The position numbers and the translations under genes were made by a program. The notes under the pieces are model-generated. The model was not told where the DNA came from, searched no databases, and saw only the letters and a program-made list of their open reading frames with translations. A stretch of 64,000 bases of DNA from NCBI RefSeq assembly GCF_031755915.1, contig NC_083385.1, forward strand, positions 15,211,001 to 15,275,000, written 5' to 3'. Positions 45,391 to 56,459 of the stretch are shown here, one piece after another (within the stretch, counting starts at the first letter, position 1; every line of letters starts with the position of its first letter). This stretch comes from Ziziphus jujuba (lineage: Eukaryota > Streptophyta > Magnoliopsida > Rosales > Rhamnaceae).

Positions 45391-46524
45391 TTATTGTACC
45401 TTACTAGCCTCTCTTTACAACTTGGGTACAATCTGCATTGACGTAAATAATTAACGTTGACTTTAGTTATATGATTTATATTATTGTTTTCAATTTTTTA
45501 ACTTTCTGGAATTTTTCTGATAAAGATTCAGAGTTGGAATCTATCCAAATCCAATATTGAAAATAATAATAATAATTATTATTTTTGCAAGAATTCTCTG
45601 TGGTAGGCACCCTACGGATGTGTATTATTTTTGTGAATAATTTAGAAATTAGACTAATATGGAATAACTTTTAAGTTGAAAGCCTAAATTTGTAGGCTTT
45701 AATTTTGAACGTTCAGCATGTAATTTCATCAAAATAGTATTAAAATGCAATTTTATCTTTAATTTTTTTCTTTATAAAATTTGATTCATTGCCAATGTTG
45801 GCATACCAATGGTCTGAAAAAGCTAATTGGGTTATGTTGGATGGCCTTCGATATTTTGGAACTCTTTGATTCACGTTGCAATATTCCTCAATAGTGGAGA
45901 ATGTAGATTGCTACTTATATAATATTATAATAAACATCGTTTAAATTTAGATAGCATAAATATATAGAACATTTTAAAATTATTTTCTAATATTAATGTG
46001 CAAAATTTTATTTATGGCCATTAATTAATTTATATATTTTATTAAAAAAATTTCTTGAAAAAATTGACTTTTTATTGAAAATTCTACTTTTAAATAAGTT
46101 TCACAATGTTTGATAAAGTTTTTAAAAAAAAAAAAGGTCAGCTTGATAGTTTTTATTTATTTATTTATTTTTTATCAGATAAGTTTGACAGAATATGTAA
46201 ACAAAATCATTAGAAACATTTTTTTTGAATGTTTGTCTATTTTTTTATGTGATTTAAAAATAAAAAAAAAAAAAAAAAAAAAAAAAACTAACAGCAGACA
46301 GAATAATTGGAGGCGCTATTGGATCTCAAACGTGAATTTTTAAGCTTCTTCTACCTTTCGTCCCTGTCATTGTCCTTTTTTGGCATATACATCTATTTTT
46401 TTACTGGATTTTGGCACATACATCTATTGTCCTTTCTTAGATATGGTTTGCTTATTAATTTGGTCCTCTACCGTATTCCGTTCACGCATGTGTGCTCTTC
46501 TCGTTATTTAAGGTGGGTTAGGTG
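45391..46524 (+). other. Remaining intron 2 of copy 2 and deletion scar
   Basis: From 45391 to about 45650 this matches intron 2 of copy 1 (around 17070-17250), including TAATTAACGTTGACTTTAG. After that the match is lost, and exons 3 and 4 are not found before the exon 5 scrap at 46525. Poly-A (46262-46286) and AT-rich sequence fill the gap. Confidence 0.6.
46336..46516 (+). repeat. Diverged direct repeat, first copy
   Basis: Starts near AAGCTTCTTCTACCTTTCGTCC. A related copy lies at about 47250-47425 starting GAGCTTCTTCTACCTTTCGTCC. They share the phrases TCATTGTCC, TTGGCATATNCAT and CTTAGATATG. The class of repeat is unknown. The first copy touches the exon 5 relic. Confidence 0.65.
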
Positions 46525-46924
46525 TAAGATCGTGGGAATGAAAGAGACACAAGAGACGGGTGATTTGCAGCCAAACACAACATAACAAGAGCTTTTTCAT
46601 TTGTGACCCTCCAAATTTTCAAAATGGATAATGTGAACGTTCATAACTGTGGACCGACATTTTTTTTTAATTTTTTTATTATGAATGTAGATGTTAAATA
46701 TCGATGCCTCATCTGTATTGACAACACACATTCAACAAAAAAACATAAAAAGTCTTGCTCTTGAGTTTGTTTTCCTATTTATGTGCCCATTACCCATCTG
46801 TTGGGTGCATTGGCATAGTTTTTAATAACCACACAGCATAGTTGCTATTAGACTAGTGATTATTTTCTCACGTAATGATGATAAATTTTCACATTATGTA
46901 AAAACGAAGAAAATTTTACAGTAC

Positions 46925-46962
46925 AAACCACACCTAAGCTGACATCAGCTTAGGTGTGGTTT
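46925..46962. repeat. Perfect 18-bp inverted repeat with 2-base loop
   Basis: AAACCACACCTAAGCTGA (46925-46942), then CA, then its exact complement (46945-46962). In this AT-rich context such a perfect palindrome is notable, but no gene end lies beside it. Confidence 0.8.
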
Positions 46963-49260
46963 ACACCTGAAACTACTTATAAAAATAAATCTTTGGTTGG
47001 TTGGGAAATCAAAAATTTAAAATTTTGAAAACAATTACATTGATACCTCTAAGGTTTATCAAAATTTCAACTTGCTTATAGTTTCCGAAATATTCATTTA
47101 CACTCGTGTAGATTGTAGAGTATGAATGATATTAGTTTAAAGAAAAAAATGCAATTTCTCAATTGAGCACCAATGAAATCCATAAACTCTATACTCACAT
47201 TGCAATCCTCAAATAAAACATATAATTACGAAATTAGATCCGCAAATGTGAATCAATGAGCTTCTTCTACCTTTCGTCCTTTTCATTGTCCATTTATTGG
47301 CATATGCATTTATTGTCCTTCCTTAGATATGCGGCTTGCCAATTAAATTTCTCTTCTGAACGAGTTTGGTCCTGTACTCTATTCATGTATGTTTGCCTCG
47401 ATCTTGTCGTTGTTTGAGGTGCTTTTTGTTTTGCAATGTATATGTGCCGTTTTGTTTCTGTTCCACGAGATCTTTGAATAATAAACACAATGAGGTGAAC
47501 TGTTGATGTAGCAGCACGTGGCAGAAATCTTACGTCACAGGCATTCTTGGCCGCCTAATTATAAAGTTTTGCGATATTTTCTTCAAAATTTTAACTTTGT
47601 CAAATTAGTTATGAAAGCATGACACTCTTTCTTAAAAAATCCATAGCTAATTTGACTCTGGAATATTGGCAGCTTATATTTCGTTTGATTGTTCTGTAAG
47701 ATAATTAATTACGAACGAAATGAACATATAAGTACACGAGCAAAAATCATAAGATGGTAAATTAAACGCAAAAGGGAAAAGAAAAAAAAGAAGCAGAAAC
47801 GTATGAAATTCAAATTTCCCAAGAAAAGAAAGTCATTTAAAAATTATTTGGAAAAAAAAAAAAAGGAAACATATCTAATTCATTACATCAATAGAATTAA
47901 TTGAAAAACAAAAAAAGAGTTTAGTTCATATAAATTATAAATTAAAATTTCAAAAATTGAGTAGGACATTATTATCTTTCTATCCATGTTAAGCATGTCA
48001 TGTTAACATCTTTCAGGGAAAGATGGAGCATTATAGTAAAAGAAAACATAAAGAGATGCCTTAAGGAATAGAAAAATATGATAGGTATAAATAAAGTGTT
48101 AGTTAATTGATTATTTTATTGACAAAAATCGTAATGTTTTAATTAAACTCGGTTTGAATGGATGAAGAGATAATTGTATCAATCGAATTCATATGGAAGG
48201 CATGTAGACGTGTTAATTAAAGACAGGTAAGCTGCATTTATTGTTTTCTTGGACGGAAACATGTTTTGAGTCTTGACTAAACAAATGGGTAGGTAAAGGA
48301 TATGCAAAGAAAGACCTAAGTCTTAATTTATTATTATCGGTCATTATTATTTATCTAAATCTTATATCTCATTTTTTTTTTCATGCCACAATATTTAAAA
48401 ATATTATAAAAAATATTTGACTGCAATACAAGAGCCATCGTTCACCTGAAAACAAATAAAATAAATAAATAAAAAAGAAGGGACATTGCTATTTTCGTTA
48501 AGGTCTAAATAACTTATTTGCGTTGTTTATCTGTTTTGAAAAGGAAGTAAGCCGTTGCTATTCCACTTCAAATTGCAAAAATATGATAAAAATAACTGAA
48601 TTAAGTTTCTTTTCCTAATCACTCAAGCCAAAAATAAAGAAATTAAGAAAGTTAAAAAATTAAAAACCACTTTCCTGACCTGTAAAGCGTTAGGCAAGAG
48701 CAGTCCACATGCACAAGTGTAGAGAGAAATTAGTTCCAAGTTCATGGGATGTTGTCGTATGAACATGCCAGCGACTATTGTTCTTCAAGCCTAATCTGGA
48801 TGCTTTGTATCCTTCTTACGAGCATGCATTTCCAGGCGACTATTCTCGCAAATTTCTGTGATCTCTGTTTTTATTTTTTATTTTTTTCATATATATATAT
48901 AGAGATATATATACACGTTATAGTGTGTTTATAATAATGCATTTTTTAATTTGATATGAACACATATAATGAAAACAGCCGGGCAACGGCTTCAATTTTT
49001 ATATAGAGAAAACCTTTTTTACATATCTGATTTTGAATGAATAAATATATTAATCACAAATATATATTTTTGATAAATATAACCGATATATAGTTTTTGC
49101 TTTTTTTATTTATTTGCATTTTATTGAATATTGACTGATCTAAAATATGTATTATTCAACCATTAATAAATATTTTAACTCAGTCGATGTTCAATAAAAT
49201 AATAATAAAAAAACTTATGCATTAAGTATTGAAATTTTTTTTTCACATAAAAAAAAGTTT
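46963..49260. other. Intergenic DNA between copies 2 and 3
   Basis: Apart from the second copy of the direct repeat (47250-47425) I see no gene or element. AT-rich, with short (TA)n tracts near 48890-48912. Confidence 0.55.
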
Positions 49261-49299
49261 CTTTTTTTTATTTTTTTATTTTTTGACAAGAAGTTTCTA

Positions 49300-49834
49300 G
49301 TAGAAATTGGTTACAACCGAAAAAAAAAAGTGTACGGACCATTAGTTACCTCACCCAGTACGTCACATCATTAATTACCATCCCAAAACTTAGGTCGGCA
49401 AAAATTCAAAACCCCTTTTTTAATTGTGAGTCCGCACACACCAACAAAATTTAAGGAACTTTCAACGGTAGCTGTTTAAATTAATATTGTCCATGATTTT
49501 TGCTTGTCACACAAGGCGAGAAGAAAATGTCCACGTTTACAAATTCAAAATTCTCCAAGCAAAAAGAGAAAATTTTGGAAGTGACGGAAATGGAAGCTAC
49601 AAAGGTAGAGTTTGTTTTGAAAATAGTGGCGCTCAATAATTAGCTCACATACTAAGTCACCAAAGCCACCATAGCCATGAAACTTACATTATAAATGCCA
49701 CCAACCTCTTTCTATTGCCGCCTTAACCAAAATCTTGCAAATTGATCAATCTCACTCTCTCCCTCATATCTTCCCATCTTCTTATCGCTTTTTTCTGTAA
49801 TATTTTTTTCTTTTCGATTTTTTCACAGACGAAA
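49300..49834 (+). promoter_or_regulatory. Promoter and 5' UTR of dehydrogenase copy 3
   Basis: The distal block (49300-49620) keeps the TACGTCA element at 49359-49365 and is followed within 100 bases by the proximal part with a TATAAAT box at 49690-49696. The second TACGTCA seen near the TATA box in copies 1 and 2 is changed to TAAGTCA here. The leader of about 110-120 bases is pyrimidine-rich and ends CACAGACGAAA before the ATG at 49835. Confidence 0.65.
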
Positions 49835-52349
49835 ATGGTGAAAGCAGCAGAAGAAGAGCATCCAATTCCGGCCACCGGATTAGCAGCGCAAGATTCTTCC
49901 GGTGTTCTTTCTCCTTTCAATTTCTCTCGGAGGTTCGTTTTCACAAATTGAAAATCATTTCAAAGTGTTTATCATTAATATTGTATATATTTACTATTTC
50001 AAAAAAAAAAAAACAAATATATAAAAACCGAAAACATAAACATAAACCTTACCAAACAAGCATCTGCTTTTGATTTTTTTTTTTTTTAATTTTTTTGTTA
50101 AATCAACTTGCTTTTGGTTTGTTTTGTGTTCCATAAGAATATTTGTATTTATTAATAACCCTTTTCGCCTTACAAATACCCGTACTTTTTTTTTTTTTTT
50201 AAAGATTGATTTATGTTTAGGAATCTAATATATATATATATATATTATTCGTTTCATGATTTTTTTCTAATATAAAATAATTTTTTTTTTCAATTTCAGA
50301 AAAACAGGTGAAAAGGATGTAAGATTTCGGGTGTTGTACTGTGGGATATGTCACTCGGACTTGCACATGGCCAAGAATGAATGGGGCACTTCTATTTACC
50401 CTCTTGTCCCTGGGTACGTATATATATATATATATATATATCTACTCCTTTCGTTCTTTTCAATTATACAGATATTAGAGAAATTAAAATACTAAAATAA
50501 ATTTAACCGTCTTTTATATGATATTTTTATAAATGTATCCATTTAATAGGCATATCATGCATGGAAAATAGTCCAAAAACATATAGAGACATAACTTACC
50601 TAATTTTATTGGTGAATAACGTTTCTTTCCAAAATAAACGAGGCAACTATCGCAGCCAAAAGAAAAAGAAAAAAAAAATAATAAATAAAACGAGGCAACT
50701 AGTTAGACGGGAAAGAAAGATGTAGAATCTCATAATACCATAAAACAAATCACTGCTACTGTTGTACTATCTCATTTTTTTTGTTTCGGGCATGGCTCTT
50801 GACCGGAAAATACTTAGAACCATATCTATTGGGCTTAATGTACGAGGAACTTAAGTAATTATTAATTATGAGGGGCACTATTTGCGTTGACAAAGTAATT
50901 GACGTTGATTGTACCAAATAAAAAAAAGTAATTAACATTGACGGTACCAAAAACAAAAAAGTAATTAACATTGACTTTTATTATTTATAATTTTCTTTAT
51001 TTTAAAATTTTTTAACTTCTAAGAATTTTCTTCTGGAAAAGATTGATATTTTAAAAAGAAACTTTCAAGAATTTTTCTAGAATAGGTACCTTCGTGGATG
51101 CAATGTCTTGTAAGTGTATTATTTTTGTGAATTGACACAAACTTAGCTTGATTAATTGGAAGTTCGAACTATTAAACATTGAACTCAATTGGGCAAATTG
51201 CAGGCATGAAGTTGTTGGTGTAGTAACAGAGGTGGGTAACAAAGTCCAAAAGTTCAAAGTTGGGGACAAAGTTGGTGTGGGATGCATGGTTGGAGCTTGT
51301 CATTCCTGTGAAAGCTGCAAAAACAACCTTGAGAATTACTGCCCCAATATGATACTCACATATGGTGCTAAGTACTATGATGGAACCATCACCTATGGAG
51401 GTTACTCCGACGACATGGTGGCCGATGAGCACTACATAGTCCGGATTCCGGATGGTTTACCTCTTGATGCAGGGGCTCCTCTGCTCTGCGCTGGAATTAC
51501 GGTCTACAGCCCATTGAGGTACTTTGGACTCGATAAACCCGGTATCAATGTTGGTATAGTTGGCCTTGGTGGGCTAGGACATGTGGCCGTGAAATTCGCT
51601 AAGGCTATGGGGGCTCATGTTACCGTAATCAGTACCTCAATTAACAAGAAAGAGGAAGCTTTGGAAAAACTTGGTGCTGATTCATTCCTAGTGAGTCGCG
51701 ATCAAGATCACATGAAGGTACGTATTAGAATTTTTGAAACAAATTGTTTTTGATGAATTTAGGGGGATAGTATCATTTTAATTGTGCAATGTTTTTTTTT
51801 TTTCCCCTTAATGTTTTCAATTTTTCCTATTGTCAAGGCTGCTGTGGGCACATTGGATGGTATCATTGATACTGTTTCTGCCGTACACCCTCTAGTTCCT
51901 TTGATAAGTCTGTTGAAGTCTCATGGAAAGCTTGTTATGGTTGGTGCACCAGAGAAGCCACTTGAGCTACCAGTTTTTCCTTTGCTTTCTGGTCGGTATA
52001 TATATATATATATATATAATTAACTGCTAATAGGATACTACATAATATAAATATTTAATTATGTAGTTTTTGTATGACTGGAAATTAATTACATTATAAG
52101 ATTTTGCGTTAACAAAATCTAACTGATTGGCATGATGCAACAGGAAGAAAAATAGTAGCCGGTACTTTAATCGGAGGGATGAAAGAAACACAAGAAATGA
52201 TCGATTTCGCAGCCAAACACAACATAACAGCTGATATTGAGCTTATTACTGCTGATTATGTGAATACTGCCATGGAGCGCCTTGCCAGAGCAGATGTTAA
52301 ATATCGATTTGTCATCGATATTGGAAACACGTTAAAGTCTAGCAATTAA
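49835..52349 (+). CDS. Intact dehydrogenase copy 3 (CAD/mannitol dehydrogenase-like)
   Basis: Exons 49835-49932, 50300-50413, 51204-51717, 51838-51991 and 52144-52349 join to 361 codons plus stop, the normal length for this family. All introns are GT..AG. Zinc- and NADP(H)-dependent medium-chain alcohol dehydrogenase, probably cytosolic, reducing aldehydes such as cinnamaldehydes or oxidising alcohols; the true substrate cannot be read from sequence. Catalytic zinc ligands are Cys50 (CGICHSD), His72 (PGHE) and Cys166 (LLCAG). The structural zinc ligands are Cys103, 106, 109 and 117. The Rossmann motif GLGGLGH is at 191-197, followed by ISTS (213-216) for NADP. Unusual: SDDMV at 139-143 where copy 1 has SDHMV. 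ELI3-like genes are often defence-inducible, which is consistent with, but not proven by, the ACGT elements upstream. Confidence 0.95.
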
Positions 52350-52499
52350 TCAAGTGTTTTTTTTTTTTTTTTTTGGTTTGGGAATATGACCCATTCCGAC
52401 GCAAGAATATAGAGATGGAGTATTATGTAATAGCCCTTATTTTCATTATCTATTATTGGTATTTTGTTAAAGATTTGTTCAGTGTCTTCCGCAACAATG

Positions 52500-52505
52500 A
52501 ATAAA
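52500..52505 (+). terminator. Probable polyadenylation signal of copy 3
   Basis: AATAAA lies about 150 bases after the stop codon, a usual plant 3' UTR distance. Plant signals are loose, so this is a plausible site only. Confidence 0.4.
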
Positions 52506-53655
52506 AACCAAATTGTTTGATGGTGCTTGTTATTTTTTGGGTCCTTTTTTGGTAATGAAACTACTATACATTGCGACAGCATAAATGGCTGATTAATGGA
52601 TTGAATATTTTGAGAATTCGAATCCTTCTGGGATTGAATATTTTATACTTACTTTGGCTCAAACATATTTCTTCAATTCATTGATCAAAGTATTTTACAT
52701 ATCTAATCCATAATGTTATTTTCAATTTGTTATTTTTCTTTAATTCATTGATCATGTCCAAATTCAGCCTTATACAAATTTTTATGTTCACTGGTATGTA
52801 ATAAAAATTGTATTATTAATTAATAAATAACAAAATGAATGGAAGAATTCAACGGTTGCCCAATAATTCCACTAAAAGTCACTTACGTGAAATGACAAAC
52901 AAATAGTTGGGTCGGCTTGGCTGCATATGTTACATCAGTCCCATTACAAGAACAATTTTATTTATTAAAAAAAAAATTTTCACTTGTTTTTTAAAAAAAT
53001 ATAACCAGGATATAATTTTTTCCTTTTTTCCTTATATTTTGAAGAGGCAGCTATGTTGTCTCCATGTCAAAAAAAAAAAAAAAAAAGGATGGGTGGACTT
53101 TTAGAAATTAATACAACTATTATCCTAATTCAACCCCCTTGTAAAAATTAAAAGAAAAAGAGGAAAAAAAAAAAAGTAACTCATTCTAAAATCCAAAAAT
53201 AAAAAATAAAACTGAAAATTCATCCCAGAGTACGACATCTGCCATATTTTTTTAAGGAAAAAAATATAGTACGACATCTACCATATTTTTTTAAGGAAAA
53301 AAAAAAAGGCAAAATAAGCAGATAATGTTAGTTAGCAATCACCATGACAGAGAATAAAGAAAAAATGTTTTGCCACCCTACGTAATACTTAGCCCATATA
53401 TGTTAGCCGTCACCATAAAGAGATAAAGAAACAATGTTAAATAAATTTGAAATGAGGAATTAGTTTAAAATAATTGGTATTGGAGATTTGATTTGCTCGC
53501 TTATTACCTCAAAACCTTCATCAATTATTGATAGACTAGTGTCCAGGCCAAATCCTTTTATTATATGCAAGGCATTTTCTCTAGTTGCCTGCGTAGCAAT
53601 TACCACAAAACATTCTCACTTTTTGGTCACATCTTGGTCTGAGAGAGAAATAAAA
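52506..53655. other. Intergenic DNA and upstream region of copy 4
   Basis: AT-rich, with a 39-bp tandem duplication at 53229-53306 (TACGACATCT..CCATATTTTTTTAAGG twice). The first three copies' promoter landmarks (TACGTCA, TATAAAT) are not recognisable upstream of copy 4, so copy 4 is an older or differently bounded duplicate. Confidence 0.5.
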
Positions 53656-56459
53656 ATGGCCAAAACAGCAGAGGAAGAGCACCCAGTGAAGGCTTTTGGA
53701 TGGGCAGCCACTGATTCTTCTGGTCTTCTCTCTCCCTTCAAATTCTCCAGAAGGTTCTTCAATTTTACTTCAATTCCCTCTTCAATTTGTCCACTTTTTT
53801 TTTTATATATAATAGTAGTACTTCAAGTCAAAATGTGAAAAAACACCAATTATTTATGAAAGCTACGCAGCAGAAAATAGTTTCAGCTGGATAGATAATT
53901 TTTACCATTTTGCAAACCTTTTTGTTTTTTTTTTTGTTGGTTTTGTTGGTAACAGGGAAACTGGTGAGAAGGACGTGAGATTTAAAGTGTTGTACTGCGG
54001 GATTTGCCACTCCGGCTAACACTTGATTAAGAACGAATGGGCAGCTCTACTTACCCTGTAGTGCCCGGGTAAAATCTGTATACATACAAACATTTTACAT
54101 AATGAAATTTTCAGATTCATATAAATATGATATTTTTTTATCCTTTTTTTATTATTTTTTTTATTTTTCTTTAGGGTCGACAGAATATATATGATTAATT
54201 GAATGTTGGTGTTTATGCGTTTGATGGAAGAAACCATAGATATTTAAGTGTATAATAAAATGTTCTCTTCCTAAAATCTCTCAGACTTTTTATTTTTTTA
54301 TTTTTGAAAAAATGGAACATTTTATATACATCCCTTAAAATTTTGAATAAATATAAAAATATTTTTTAAATTTCTGATAAGTCGTTCATGCGTCTTCCAG
54401 GTGGCAAATAAAATTACATTTATACTCTTAAAAAAATTAAATTATTTTTAAGTCCCGTTTGATTGATAGTAAAGTTAACAGTAATATAATTTTTTTATTA
54501 AAATGATGGTTTTTTTCTATTTAAATATTTATTTTAAAGTGGAAAAATATAGGTTAAGAAATTAAATTTTCATCTACATGTGAAAATATATGAAAAAATT
54601 ATTTCCACTTATCAATTGTCATTTTAAAAATCCTAAAAAAAATAAATTTATGATTTTTTTTAAATTACATATATATTTTTAATTTATTATATAATATAAA
54701 AAAAATTTAATCTATATTTTTAATTAATTTTATTTAAACTATGTGATAGTTTTTTAATTTTTTTTTAAAAAAAGGATGTTATGCTTTTTATCATATAAGC
54801 TTTTTTATTAAGTGATATTTTTCATCAAATATATTTGATTAAATGTATTATAATTATCAAATATATTTAACTAAATATATTATAATTTTTTAAATATATT
54901 TAACTAAACTTATTTATCAAATATATAACTTATTTAGAAAAACTAAATGAACTAAAATTATCCTATATATATTTTTTTAAAATTGTCATATAGTTTGAAT
55001 AAAATTTAATTAAAAATAAAGAAAAATAGCTTTTAAAGTTTTCAACTTAATTATTGTGGGGAAAAAAAAAAAAAAAAGAAGCAAAAGCAACTTAAAAAAA
55101 TTTAACTTTAAAAGAGTATAAAAGCAAATTTAAACTACTTATGTAAATGATTTCTTTTTTTTAAATGTAAAGAATAATTTGTATTTAATCCAAACTTTAA
55201 AGGATATAAATGAAGTATTCCCTTGAAATGGTTTAAGGGGTTCCGGTAAAGGGTTCAATCCCGGGTGGTTTTTCAAAAATAATTTTCACTTTCATTTGTT
55301 TGGACATTTCGCTCTTTCTTTCCCCTATTGTGCAAAAGTGAGGTCCATACACGAACGCCCAAACACCAATTTCTTTTTCTTTTTTCTTTTTTTTTTAAAT
55401 AAAGTAAAAAGGCATGAATCTAAATTTGATTCATTTCAATAAAATCAAAAGCAACCCTTACATGAATCTAACCAAAATAAAATGGTAGGCATGAGATAGT
55501 GGGTATAGTGACAGAGGTGGGAAGCAAAGTCCAAAAGTGCAAAGTTGGGGGCAAAGTTGGTGTGGGATGCCTAGTAGGAGCATGTGATTCATGTAATTTC
55601 TATGTGAACGACCTCGAAAATTCCTGCCAAAAAGTGATATGGACCTATGGTTTCAAGTACCATGATGGAACTATCACCGATGGAGGCTATTCTGACTCCA
55701 TGGTTGCTGACCAGCACTATGTAGTCCTTATTCCTGATAGCCTACCTCTTGATGCTGGAGCTCCTCTGCTTTGTGCTGGGATTACAGTCTACAGACCCTT
55801 GTGGTATTTTGGACTTGATAAGCCTGGTATGAATGTGGGTATTGTTGGGCTTGGTGGGCTTGGACATTTGGCTGTGAAATTTGTCAAGGCTATGGGGGTT
55901 AATGTTACTGTGATTAGTACCTCAATTAGCAAGAAAAAGGAAGCTATTCAACAACTTGGTGCTGATTCATTTTTGGTCAGTCGAGACAAAGATCATATGG
56001 AAGTAGTTTGGTTTTTTTTTTTTTTTTTTTGGGTGATGTTTTGGAAGGCTGCCATGGGCACATTGGATGGAATTATTGACACGGTTTCTGCAAAACATGC
56101 CATTCTTCCTTTGATAGATCTGTTAAAATCTCATGGGAAGCTAATTATGGTTGGTGCACCAGAGAAACCACTCGAGTTACCTGTTTTTCACTTGCTTATG
56201 GGTAAGTATGTATACCATAGCTTATTAATTTAATTATTGAAAATAATATTAACATTTTGTCAACAAATTAAAAGTTAAAACCAATTAAATATAAATTTTG
56301 GCAAAACAGGAAGGAAGATAGTAGGTGGTAGTAACATTGGAGGAATGAAAGAGAAACAAGAAATGATTAATTTTGCATCGGAGCATAATATAAAAGCTGA
56401 TATTGAAGTAATTCCAATTGATTACGTGAATATTGCCATGGAACTTCTTCTTCTACGCC
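53656..56459 (+). pseudogene. Dehydrogenase copy 4, degraded and truncated
   Basis: Exon 1 (53656-53753) is open and reads [18 protein letters not shown], the most divergent N-terminus of the four. Exon 2 (53956-54068) is 113 bases, one short, so it is frameshifted after KNEW, and its catalytic motif is CHSG followed by a TAA where the others have DL. Exon 3 (55489-56002) is open but the structural zinc lobe reads [15 protein letters not shown], lacking the third Cys. Intron 3 is only 45 bases (56003-56047) and mostly a T run. Exon 4 (56048-56201) is normal. Exon 5 (56310-about 56459) follows the family to NIAMELL and then runs into TTTTA and GT repeats, losing the last 20 or so residues. It has clearly been non-functional for a long time. 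Confidence 0.9.
54069..55488 (+). other. Intron 2 of copy 4
   Basis: Starts GTAAAA at 54069 and ends GGTAG at 55488. It is AT-rich, with no recognisable insertion. At 1.4 kb it is longer than in copy 3 (790 bases) and shares little sequence with it. Confidence 0.6.

Larger units (their letters stand above)
27290..46722 (+). pseudogene. Dehydrogenase copy 2 relic, intron 2 invaded by the Mutator-like element
   Basis: Exon 1 (27290-27387) reads like copy 1 but codon 16 is TAG (27335-27337) where the others have TTA. Exon 2 (27846-27956) is open but lacks one codon and has CGICDSDLH in place of CGICHSDLH, losing the His after the catalytic Cys. Intron 2 starts at 27957 and contains the 16.9-kb element at 28513-45390. 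Exons 3 and 4 are absent. Exon 5 survives as two scraps: 46525-46592 (GMKETQE, then a frameshift) and 46687-46722 (DVKYR). The loss of half the coding region and of zinc and cofactor sites makes it a pseudogene. The order of the stop, deletion and insertion cannot be told. Confidence 0.88.

Noticed and set aside
45838..45875. Possible remnant of exon 3 in copy 2 (CCTTCGATATTTTGGAACT resembling the RYFGL stretch)
   Set aside because: Fewer than 25 bases resemble the exon and the frame is not kept. It could be chance in AT-rich DNA.
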